In this document: positions 22,070 through 34,000 of the stretch, piece by piece
Layout: the number at the start of each line of letters is the position of its first letter
How positions within the stretch are numbered: position 1 is the stretch's first letter
Assembly: GCF_036370855.1 (NCBI RefSeq)
Contig: NC_088117.1
Coordinates: forward strand, 8,060,001 to 8,124,000
Length of the DNA stretch: 64,000 nt
Reading direction: 5' to 3'
Source of the DNA: Dromaius novaehollandiae
Lineage: Eukaryota > Chordata > Aves > Casuariiformes > Dromaiidae
Program-made: the position numbers and the translations under genes
The notes under the pieces: generated by a model
The model's input: the letters and a program-made list of their open reading frames with translations, nothing else
Database searches by the model: none
Told to the model about the DNA's origin: nothing

Positions 22070-25000
22070 CTGTGGAGACAATGTGATTAAATACTTCTAT
22101 CCAGCCAGGGACAACATGTAGACAGCAAATGGTAATAACTGGAAACAGAAAAAACTGCTATAATCATGAAAATGCTCTAGAAGAGGGGCTTTTGGTTAGA
22201 CTCAGGTACTAGCACACACATGCTGGATTCTGCTACTTAGTAGGAATGTGTTTTCATACGCTTTTGCAGAGGAGCACTGCTTGCCAAGATAAGCTTGTGG
22301 TAAGTCACAAGCAAAGGTGTATGAGTAAGAACCACAGCACAGATGATGGATGTAAAGCTTTTTAGGCATCTAACTCCAATTAGTATCACATGCAGGTAGA
22401 CACCAGAACACTTCTGGTGATCTTGATCTTTGGTTCTGCTAGTGTTCGAGAGGGTTGAGAAGGGCTGTGGCAGCTGTAATCCCATACAGCTGCATATCTA
22501 GTCTTGGAAGCAGGCTGAAAAATTTTAGTCCCTAAGTGGAGATTAGTTCCTAATGGAAAGGGATGATGGAGAAATGTGGAGAAGAAAAAGACAATGCAGA
22601 GAAGCAAAGAGTGCTTCTGTTTTTACTCAGATGAGTCCTACCTGGCTGGTTGAGAGATTGAAGTGCATTGCAACAGCATATGCTGTGTCCATGAACAGTT
22701 CAGGTATGCTCACTAGGTCCTCAATAGCTTGAAGTTTCAAGCCTAAGAGGTGGCGGTCTATTGCATTCCCCCTTATTGCCTGTAAGGAAGAAAGACTAGA
22801 TGAGAGCCTATCTAGCAGGCGAGCAAACAAAATTATCCCCTTCTTTGCGGGGGGACAGATGGATGGACACATCTCAATCTCTTAATGTTTAAAGTTAGAA
22901 GAAAACTAGATCTTGCCTTTAGGATTAATAGTCTTGTTTGTAAGGACTGTTAAACCAAACACCCCAGTGGAATCAGTCTTATAGTTCCTGCCTATGGGCT
23001 CTCTGGTTTAAGGGGTCCTCAAGCAGGTATGGCATTTACCAGCAACAGTAATGGGGAGAACTGAAGCTATTTTGACATTTGATTCTGTCCTTTAGGCCAG
23101 TCACCAAGGACACTTGAACAACTGTCCCAAGAGGAAGCATTCAGTCAGTTCCACCTTGACAGACACTGTCAGATCAGAGTTAGTCCTGTGCAAGAGCATG
23201 AATGACCAGATTGCTATGCTGGCATACTGAAAGCTCTTAAGGTCTCTTTTTTCACCAGCACCCTCATGTGCTATGCAAAACCCCAACCCTGGCTGCACAG
23301 AGGACACTCACCATATCAGCGTATTCCCTGTGGGCCTGGGTAGCTCTCCTCAGCAAGTCTGCTTTCTCCTGGTCCTGAGGAGAACACACAGACCTGACTG
23401 TTAGTTTTTCTACAGAATGGACAACCTTAGTTTGGCTGTTCTTCCAGGATGGAGGACATATCTGTCCTCTGTGTCTATATTAAGCTAACATTACTTTTTA
23501 AACCATTCTGTTGGCTGAGTTGCTGCATTCTGAAAGGGGTTCTCCATCCATCAGTAGTGGAACTTAGTCTGAGTGGCTAAACAGACATTTAGCCATGCTG
23601 CTTTTTGGTGTGACTAGAAATCTCCACATGCAATTTTCCTGGCTATGAGTACATACAGAAGGAAAGCCAAATGAAACCCAAGGTGTATAACTATATACTC
23701 CAAGCTACATTTTAACCCAGCTTCTTATCGGATGCAGTTCTGGTTAATTGAAACCAGTTGACACAGGATTACCCCAAAAAGGCAGCTTTACTCTTTTTTT
23801 CGGAGTGCAGTCCTTTCACTCCGCTTCTTTGATATCCTCACCGATTTGTCAGGTTTGTCCATTGCTTGCACAAACTTAAGAGAGTCCACAGAAGTGGAGC
23901 GGATGGTGTCGGTGCGGCCTAGACGGAACATCCTTAGTGATGCACTCTCGTATGTGGCACAGGCATGGCCATACATCCTGAGAGATGAAGAAAGTCATAG
24001 GAGTGAGTTTGCCTTGACAGGAATAGCCTCTTGTAGAGCTGAATAAGTTTTTCTGGGAGGTGTGGGGGCATTGAGAGCTGATCTCTGAAGCATTTCTACA
24101 AAGATTTTACATACTTCTTAGAGCAAATTTCATTTGTTTCTTGGCATCTGCCACAGGTGAGACATTTCACCCCAGTGCATAGGGAAAAAACAGTGTTTAA
24201 GAGTCTGCATGGGGCTATACAATAACAGGCCATGACAGCCTGCTGGTAACTTGGCTGTGACACCTTTAACAGACTCAGATATTTGAGTTTGATGCTGAAG
24301 GGTGAAAAGGTTGAAAAGCTACCTAACTGATGGTCTTACCTGTAATATGCTAGCTGCAAGGCCTGCTGGATAAAAGCATCAGGACTTATCTTCTCTGATT
24401 TGGGGAAGTTTTTCCCAAATTGATGAAAGACCATGACTTTCACATCCAGGTCTTGGACCATTCTGCAAGGAAAGGAAGCAGAAATGTTCCGTTGCTTGTT
24501 TTTGTAACATAAAGGTATGGACTTTGCTTTCACGAGGCTCAGAGAGAATTTGGCTCTGATCTGCACAGGGACAGAGGGCTCTGTCACACGCAGACTTTGT
24601 GCAACAGGATTAAGCTCTGTGTTCAGACAACACTGTGGAGGTGAGTTTTTTGGCCATTGCTGAAAGTATGCCAGGTTAGATACGCTCATGTCTCTGGATG
24701 CTCCAGTATCCCTAGTTGGATCTAGTAAAGCCTGCTCTTTCCCACTAAAGTGGGAAGCAATCGCCCCTTTTCAGCATCTGCTGAATTTTCTCCTGGCAGG
24801 TGGCTTTAGTGTGCTTTTTGGCAAGATTCAACATTGAGCTAAAAGAAGTCACTGGGAAAACTCCCTGGCTGCAATGAGGAAAGCCTCTTGCCTAAGATGT
24901 TCCAAAGGGGGACATGAATTACTCCCTCAGTCACTCACCAGACTTCTCTACTGCTTCATACTCACATGTTGAGGTTCTGCTTTGCCTTCTCTATGTCAGT

Positions 25001-28000
25001 CTTGATTTCTGGAGTGATGTTGAACCGCAGCTTCTTGGGCATTGGCAAAGGAATCATAGGCGATCTTATCAACTCTGGCTTCTTCCTGTATAAAGAAGTG
25101 GTTGTGAAGCCATTTAACCAGACCTTTGACACTAGGCTTGATACAGCAGAATTATGATGCTTGTCATGCTGAAAAATTCTTCACAGTGCCATTACAAAGT
25201 TTTTTGTTTTGGCTTTTTTTTTTTTTTGAAGGGCATGAATGAAAGAAATCTCTTCTGTGTTTTCCACCCAGAGGAACAGCTTTGCCACACAAAAGTCCTG
25301 TCAACTCTGAAAAGTGGTTTTCCTTAAGAATGAGAGCAGTAGCAAAAATTATGTGTGAGAGCTGGACTTACTCAATCCTGATCACTAACAAAGAACTGCA
25401 ATAACTAATCAGCAGACCACTACCCTTCCTCCAGAGCAAACTCCTACAGCTGTGAAGAGTAAGTATGTTCTTGGGAAGCAGGTGGTTTAAAATCTATCTC
25501 CAAAGTAGAGGAAAAATATAGGTAGCAGGACTCACGTGTACTCCACGATGTGATCTAGAAGAGTAACAATGGGTGGGCCTTCTGAGGGAGCATGCTCATA
25601 TACAAGACCACAGGAGCCGTCTTCAGCAATGATGAACTATAAAAGATGTATGAGACAACACAACGGTGAAGAGAGACATCCAGTGTGAAGTAGGAGTTAT
25701 CCAGAGAGGGATCTTAGTATCTAACTGCTTTGTATCAGAATGAATAGTGATCATATTTCTGCATGCTGGGAAGGTAATGTATTAGGGTCTCATTTAGCAG
25801 AACAGCAATGGAAGTCCTCCAGTGGGCCTAAAAGGATCTGATATCACCGTTACATGGATTTGCAGAAATTACATGGATAGAAGAATGTGCCTGACATGTA
25901 TCGGTGAGCTCAGTGCTTTGGCAGTATGGACTGGTTCAATGGGTTTGATTTACTTAGAAGCTCACGTAATACAGGAACAATATCGCCTTGTGCTGACTTA
26001 CCCTTACTTTTCAATTAGCTGAAATATTTAAGCTTTATTCCATCAATGAGGACTTCCAAACAGGAACAAAATAGCTGAAAACATTAGGAAGCACTCAGCA
26101 GATATGGGAGGAATCCTTTTAAAGCACAGTGCTACTGTCTAGGAGTCAGGACAGAGCAACTAATACAGAAGGAGAAACTCAAAGAGCAGCTGCTCTTGAA
26201 GGATCCTGACAAGACTGAAGGGAGAAGAGATCAGAGGGATACTGTGGGATGGCAGCTGATGCTTGGAAAAAAACCTGGGTAGCGTCTGGCAGAGACAGGA
26301 AAAGTGACAAGCCTGGGGGAAATACAAGAAACAGACCTCCCTACGTTTGGGCTGCTTCCAAGCAGACAAGGCATTGTTCACCGCAGGCAGAAAATTGATT
26401 TACAAGGAACATAAAGAGCAGCTATGCTGAACAAGGCTGCACTGAACAAGCGTGGGCAGAGGCAGTGAAAGAACTGAAAAATCCCTGAGGCAGGAAGGAG
26501 TGCTTGTGGTGACTGCAAGGGAAACCAAAGGATCTTATACTGTCAGCCTCCACACCTTGCCTCCCTTATTTCTCCACTCTGTTATGAGGAAAGCTTTCCT
26601 GCAAAAGGTTTCTGGGTCTCTTAGATGTTTGTAGTCTCAGGAAAAAGCATCAGACCCGTGTCTCTACTGCATCAGCACTTACTTGAAGGGTTTTGTCAAA
26701 CCATCGATTCCCACTATTCCAGCGACTTCCTCCACCATGCAGCATCTGAGCAGCCACACGGCTCTTGTAGATGTCCTCGGACACCCGGGGCATTGGGGCA
26801 TCGAGGCAGACGGTAAAAATGCTCTTCTCAATTGCACGCACAGATTCCTTATTGGTCTTATCTGGAACAGAAAGGGAACAAGAAATAACAAAGAGCAGTT
26901 GAAAAAATGTCTGTTTTAATTGGAAGGAGGCTGAAATGTGAAAGAGCAGGATTGAAGGACCCAGTACTAGATCCCCATTGTACCTCAATGCAATATTGGT
27001 TGTGTAGGGGTCTATACACTTACTAAAACTGCACGTAGTTGGGCTGTTACAGATGGAAGCATATTACAGTCACACTCCTTTTGGCATGGTTCTTACATCC
27101 CACCCATTTGTAAGGCAAAAAACTGTTATGATTTCAGGTCAGTTAGTGAGCCAAGCTTCACACTTCACCCATGTAGCTTCCAAAACAGAAATAGCAAAGC
27201 TTTGCAATGAAATTAAGTTGCTGCTGTGGGGGTGGAAAGCTCACATATCTGTCCAGAAGACGTTTCCAAAGGCTTTTCAAAGTAAAGAGCCAAACGGAGC
27301 ACAATGGGGACGTTGGTAGTTGATGTTTGTTAGCACTTGCATGGGAGGGACTGCACAGACCTTTGAGAAGGTTGTTGTAGGCTTTTGCCCAGCTGTTTCG
27401 GTGGTTGGTGGTGAGGATCCCAATAGGCTCTTTGTTCGTTTGGAGGGAGGTGTTCCAGATCTTCTCCAGCTGAATGAAGAGCTGGTCAGTGGTAAGGGGA
27501 CTTCCATCACTGTTGTAAACATCCAACTCAAAGAACTGAAGATGAGAAGAGTGGACAAGGGCAGAGACAGAAAACGAGAGATCCTTATTGTCCAGCCCCA
27601 GCATCAAGGAGCAGCCACTTTGAAGAGGTAAGAACAGACCCAGGAATATGGCTTACAAGGAGACCTTTAAAAGCTGATCAGAATCGAGAGACCCAAGTCC
27701 AACTTCCCTTGCAGGGCATAAATAGAGTCAGGGTTTTAAGGCGCTCAGAAAACATTGTAACAAGGGTCAATACCTAAGAGGAATTCCCATTTCTGAGACT
27801 TGTCCGTGGTGGCAGGGTTCATTATCCCCTTTCCACCTGCAATTTCCAATTCCAGACCTGATCTGTTAAGTCTGGGCTTTCAAGGACAGAAATTGCAGGG
27901 ACAAGAAAGAGGGAGAGAGACCTTTTCTGCCCTGCAGTCCCTTCCTCTCACAGGGCAATCCCAGGTGTTTGCCAGCTGAGGCCAAAGGGGATAAAAGCGA

Positions 28001-31000
28001 GCAGGAATAAATCTCTGGTGAGGCAAACCTTGCAGGTTGTTCCCTTTCCCCTGGCACAGCCAGCTGAGAGGGACACCTGCATTCAAACCAACCTCCTTGA
28101 AAGCTGTACCTGGAAGTTGTGAACCACTGTGATGTGTCTGGACTGCTTTTTGCCTTTGGCATAGTTGACAATGGAGTCCCGCTTGGGCCCAGGAATGCGG
28201 CAGGATGAGAGGATCTGGTAGTACTGGTTCATGCAGAGGGGCTTCCCACCCATGTACTCCACTGGGAGGGTCTCGCTGCAGAACATGGCAAGGTAAGGAA
28301 GGAGGGGATGAAAAACAGCAGTAAAAAGTCCTGCACTCCCCATACAAGACAGGCTTAGCCATGCAGCCAGCCATCATCCACTCCAGCAAGGCTTAAACAC
28401 GTGGGTGCAGGTAGTCTAAGTGGGGCCATTCCTTCCCACTCCCACCAGCCTTCTTAGCAGGGACTACAGAAAGTGTCTGTTTGCTGGCCTGTCACTTGGA
28501 AAGGGGAAAAATCACTATCCTGTCTTATGAACATATATAAACATGTTTGGGGGATGTAACACAAATAAGCCATGTTCAACAGAGGCTGGTTGGGGCTCAG
28601 AAGAGAAGGGTTAGGGAGGAACAAGTCTCTGCAGAGCTCATTCTGGCTAGCCTGGAGTTGAGAAACACCAGAAGGCCAAAGACGACACACACATTCCTGC
28701 TGCCTGAGCTGCAACTTATTGTTTGGGAAAACAAAGTATGTAACTCTGCAAGACTGTCAGTCAGGTTCACTCCCTCTAAGTGTGCACACGTGCCAATGTA
28801 AGTATTAAGGTAAACAAAGAGCATGAAGAGAGAAAAGTAAATTTGCTTTTTTCCGGTGGTGGTGACCTTGGCAGTGAGCAGCGATGTTGATTACAATCTC
28901 TCTCTTCAGTTATGTGCTGTTTTCTCTTGGCTTTCTGTTTGAGATGGAGAGGTATGGACTGAGCTCAGCCTCTCTATGGCAGTAAGGAACACTGAGGAAG
29001 TTTGGAAGGCCATTAACTCACTTGTCAATCATCGTCTTGAAATCCAGGACGCCCTCGATCAACTTGGCAGCAAACCTGGAAAACAATCAAATGTAATCAG
29101 TAGAGATAAAAGCCCAGAACAGCTGGGACTGAGGAAAGAGCTGAGCAGGGTTCTGCTACTTAGGTTCAGCCTTTCTGCCAAGTCCCTATTATGTGCATCT
29201 TTGGATAGCTGATGAAGCAACTCTGAGTTTGAGATTTGAGATTGCTGGATAGTCCTATCATGTAGCACTTCAATGTTTCTTTTTGTGTAACCAAAGAAGC
29301 CTGGACAACCTTCAAGAAAGTAGGGTTCAGTCCAGATGCCTAAATGACCCTCTAACAGCAGCATTGTTCACAGATGTGTCGTGATTTTTGTCACTCCTAG
29401 TTCTGAATCTTAGCATTAAAACTACACTGAAAAGGGGACTTCTGCCTTTCCTGGGCCAGGGGCCACCTCTGAGTTTCAGGCTAAGATGCAGCTGTATCTC
29501 CCTGGGTCCAAGACTTACCACTGCTGACTTATCATTCCTACCCAATGAATGTGTTGCTGGTAAAGCAACCCTAAGGCCATTCCTCTGGCATTGAAGGATC
29601 TGAAATGCAGATGTGCTGCATGCTGACACTACGGCGTTGTGTTTACTAGGATCAACGTATGCACAACCAGTGCCAACTCCCAGCAAGGAAGGAGGCTCTG
29701 GTGAGCCACGTCAGCATGCTTGACTTGGGAGTAACAGCTTGGACTTCTCTGACCTGGGAGCTCCCACCCATACATAGAAGGAGGCAGGTCACTGTGAGAA
29801 GAGGTTGCAGTCAGCTGAACTTCAAAGGCATTAAAGTGGTAGGAGCAGTTAGCATTTGCAGGCAGTGTCTTCTTGATTTGTTCAGCCTCCCCATCCCTAG
29901 TAAAGATCAAAGGAAGTAACTCCAAGAACCTAAGTGCTATTAAATAAAGCACACATCCTCTAAAGTAGTTTTCAGTGAAAACTTCCCAGCTTTATTGCAA
30001 AAACTTTCGAGAAAGTAAAACAGCGGGGAAGCAAAAGTGAGAGAGCTTGTGTTCTTTTCCAGAGAGCAAACAGCCTGGGAGCAGGGCTAGAGCTTGAGGG
30101 GGAGATATGGGGAGAGCTTAGTTAGTTGGGTTGTTTTCAATCTGCAGTGTTGCCAGATTAAGGATTGAAGAACTCCACTTCTAAATTTGCCTTCTGGTTT
30201 CTGCATCTTTTGTCTCAAGTCATGCTGTCAAACTTCTTTCTGCAGCTGCAAACTATACAATCATGCTTTTAATTTTTGTTTTAGATGGGAGTTCAGATTC
30301 TCATGCTGCTGCTTGATTCCACCAGCTGGGACTCCATGTAATGCTCAACATCTTATCTTCCATTTGGATGACTTAAAAGTGAATTATATGATCAAGACCT
30401 TTTAAAATAGGATGTTTAGTCTTGCACTTCCTAGTAAGTCTCGCTGTTTGCACCCCTGGTCATATGTGGAAAGGAGGAATTTTTTCTTGCCCTCACTTCC
30501 CCTGGCTGGTATTTCTGATGTGCTGGAGCAGCGATCACTGGTTACTGTGGAAAAGGTAACCCTGTATAAAGGCCAGCATTAAGTTTTGTGGCTAGAGTTT
30601 GACACGTGCATGTGATGGTTGTTAAAAATTACAAGGGGCCCACGAGGAAGAGAGGATATGAATCAGAGGCAGGTTCAGGAAAGAGTGGGAGATTCCACTG
30701 TGTGCTTGGTGGCCGCAGTGGGGTGGTCTCAGCTGTGGGACACTGCAATGCTAATTAGCAGAGGGGAGCCAGAAACATGGCAGTGTTTGATTGCAAGGAA
30801 GAGCTGGGGGTGGAAAGAGGCGAGTCTTCCAAGCTATAAATGCACACGTGTAATGACACAGGAGGGGACAGTCCCCTGCAGGAGCAGTCTGAATGACAGC
30901 AGCAGGCTCCCCCCCCATCCCTATGGGTTGTCAGATTTCAAAGGCATTTCTGTATGGTCTCTCTCAGTGCCTGGGCTACTTTTTATGCTTCTTTTAACTG

Positions 31001-34000
31001 CACGCACAATCTTAGTGCCTCCTAGTCTTTCGTGTGTCTATCCATGCAGAGATCTGTGCTACAGCAAAGACCTAAACCTATGTTTTAAGTCCCAGTTTAG
31101 TGCCTAAACCACTGGACTGTTCTGTTTTCTCCCATCAGTGAGCTATTTAGTCTGGTACAATCAGGAGCTTCCTTACAGCCCACCAGTCTTTCCTGATCCC
31201 TACAACCCTTTTGCCCAGCCTAGACAGCTATCAAATTTGGGGACCACATGCTAATTGCTCCCTTTCCCAACCAGCGTGAATACCTTCCTCCCTGTCCGGC
31301 AGAGAGAGCTCATCCCATCCGAAACCTAGGGGAAGGCAGAAAAGGACTTTACCTGAGCTGACCTTGCCGATCCAGAAAATCCTGCTTAGGTAAAACCACG
31401 CCTGGGCTGGAGTGAACCACAACTGGCAGGCGATACTCCAGGTAAGCTGTCTTCAGCCACCAGTCAGAGAGCTGGGACGGAGAAAGGTAACACGCAGGCA
31501 TGGTATCTGCTGCTGTTTGGTCCAAGCCCAGCTGAACAGCCACAACATCCTGACATCCTGCCCCCAGCTCTGTCCCGCACTTTGCAAACAGTTTGGGTTT
31601 TATGCTTTGCATGTGTAACAGAAGTGGGGGATTTGAGCAAGGCAGTGGGGGATCTAGGTGCAGGGCTGGAACAGAGGGTTTCCTACTTCTCGGGGCAGCT
31701 GTGTGATGCTAACAGGTTTAGGGGCTTCAGCAGCCACAGACAGGGGCAGTGACTCCCTGTCCTGCCATGTATCTCTCTGCAAACCCAAGTCCTGGTGAGA
31801 AGCTCATGTAGCTCAGAAATGTGAGCAGCCAACTGGTTGGGAAGAGGAAGCCATAAAAACACAGATGCCGGTGGATGCACCCAGGACTTTGGAGAGGTGT
31901 GCGTCAAGCCTCCACCCTTTCTACTCACAGCCCGGGGATGCAGTCCTGACCTACCCAGTTCTCCGTTTTCTTGGCTCTTCTCTCCAGACCCTTCTGCAGC
32001 CTCTCCCCAACGCCTCCCGGTCTGCGGAACTCATTCACCAGCTCCTGCGTGTGGTTCCACTCCTCCTCGCTGATGATGGGCTGCAGAGCCTGCAGGTAAC
32101 GGTCCAGGGTCTGCTGGAGTGGTGGCACTGGGAGACTGGGCAATGCTTCCTGATGAAGTAGGACTCTGCCTGGGATCTTGCCTAAAGCTGTCGGTTTCAG
32201 CAGGCCATAGGGCCTGGCCTGCAAAGCACAGAGCAAACGTTGAGACAAAACTTTCTCCCATTGTGAAGGAGGCAGCAAATAACTTGCATCTGGGAATCTC
32301 CATCCCAACCTCTCTGAGGACACATAGATGTCTCAGCATAGGAGCAGAGCACTCAACAGCACAAATGCAAGACATAAGTCTACTGATCACATGCTACAGA
32401 TGGTCATAAGATATCCAGAAAAACTGCAAAAGAGAAATTAGATCTCTCAGGACACTGATTCTCAGATCACTGGAGGAAACGTTGTCAGGATAATGATGCA
32501 TCTACCACTTTCTGGGCGCCTTCAAACTGATAGTCTCCATGTGTTCAACAAAAACCAAACCCTTCCATCCCATGGTAAGTGGGAAGAAAGCAAGCTATGG
32601 AAGAAATATTCATCTTGGGTATTATCAAAAATTGTTTCATTCTTTCTTAAAATGCACAACAGCATAATATCAGAAGGGTAAGCAGAACCTTGTGCCAAAT
32701 CAAACTATACAGTGGGCTTTTAGGAGGCACAATTTAGATAAGGTGAGTCAAACCTGGAACGAGATTAAAATCCCCCTTCTCTGGCTGGCCAGGGAGTATA
32801 CAGAGCCAATGATGGTTGGGGAAGGGTTGACTGTCATGTGCAGGCCCTGGGGCAATGCTCCTTCATAGTACTGGAGATCCTCCCAGGTACTGGGGGACCC
32901 AGCTATATTTAGAAGATCTTCCATCCTCCCACATATACTAGTGTGGGCCTGGCATAAGTACATACACCTTCGGGGATGGAGCAGGGAGAGCAGTCCAGGA
33001 AACTGTGGGTGATGCCAACAGTCCCCTAGGATCTGACTGGGACATGTGGGTGTGAAACCCTTAAAAAGCATAGCACCCATCTCTCCAGACAGAGAAATGG
33101 AACAGAGCAAAACCCCGTTGCTAACTAGGAAATGAACTTGCCAGTTTTTCCCCCAAATTCATAAACATCCCCTTGGGTGAGCAGGGTTGGACACTCTTCT
33201 GCTTGAAGACGTTTAAATTGTACTCTAGAAGTTTTGAGTTCTCTCTGCTCCTCCCCCTCTCTTGGATCTAGTGAATCAAACACTCTCCTACAGGCATCTG
33301 AACTTTGCACTGAGGATGCAAAGCCAGTGAGAACATGACCTTTGATTTCCAAGGCAATGAGAAAATAGCCCCCCCGCCCACCTCCTCCCAGAGATAAGCA
33401 CAGAGAAGTAGAAAGAAAGGGCCAAATCTGCAAGGTGACAAAGTTTTCTCCATGGTGCTGAGCCCCCAGAGAAAATACTCTGTGTTCCTTGTAGGACCTG
33501 GCAAGAACTAGGGGATCAAAGTTTAGAGAAAGAAGGTTTTTAAAAAAAAAGGGGGGAGAGAAAAGGGGGAATTACTGAAGCATGGAAGGAGAGCAGGGCT
33601 GAGAAGAAATGAAGGGGGTTAATTGTGGCAGTGTGGGGATACTGTACCTTCTCTGTTTGTTCCTGCTTCCTATCCATGGCTGGGAGGACAGAAAAGATCG
33701 TAAACCTCTCCCTCCGCCTGCCTCGGTTTCTTCTTCCACCTGACAACACGCTGCCCGTGCAGGGAGTCACCTCATTAGCAAAATGCCACACAGCTGCTCT
33801 GTTCAGAAGGCTCAAGGCCTGACAAGAGCCTGGGAGAGGCCGGGGTAATCAAACCATCAAATTGCATCAAATGCCATGAAGGCATCTGTCCAGAAAGCCC
33901 TCCCTTGGCCACTGACGGTCGGAGCCTGTACGCGCCGCACTACCCTGCTGTTGTCCGCTGATCTGTACATGTGTTAGCAGAGGGCAGAGTCTCTCTTTTA

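Larger units (their letters stand above)
22070..31954 (-). other. CRAT: CRAT introns 2-13
   Basis: Introns are 22070-22641, 22780-23311, 23375-23841, 23978-24339, 24463-24965, 25086-25535, 25637-26682, 26862-27360, 27536-28109, 28276-29021, 29076-31352 and 31472-31954. They contain only short T and other simple tracts (such as 25214-25227). I recognised no extra exon or RNA gene. Confidence 0.8.
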
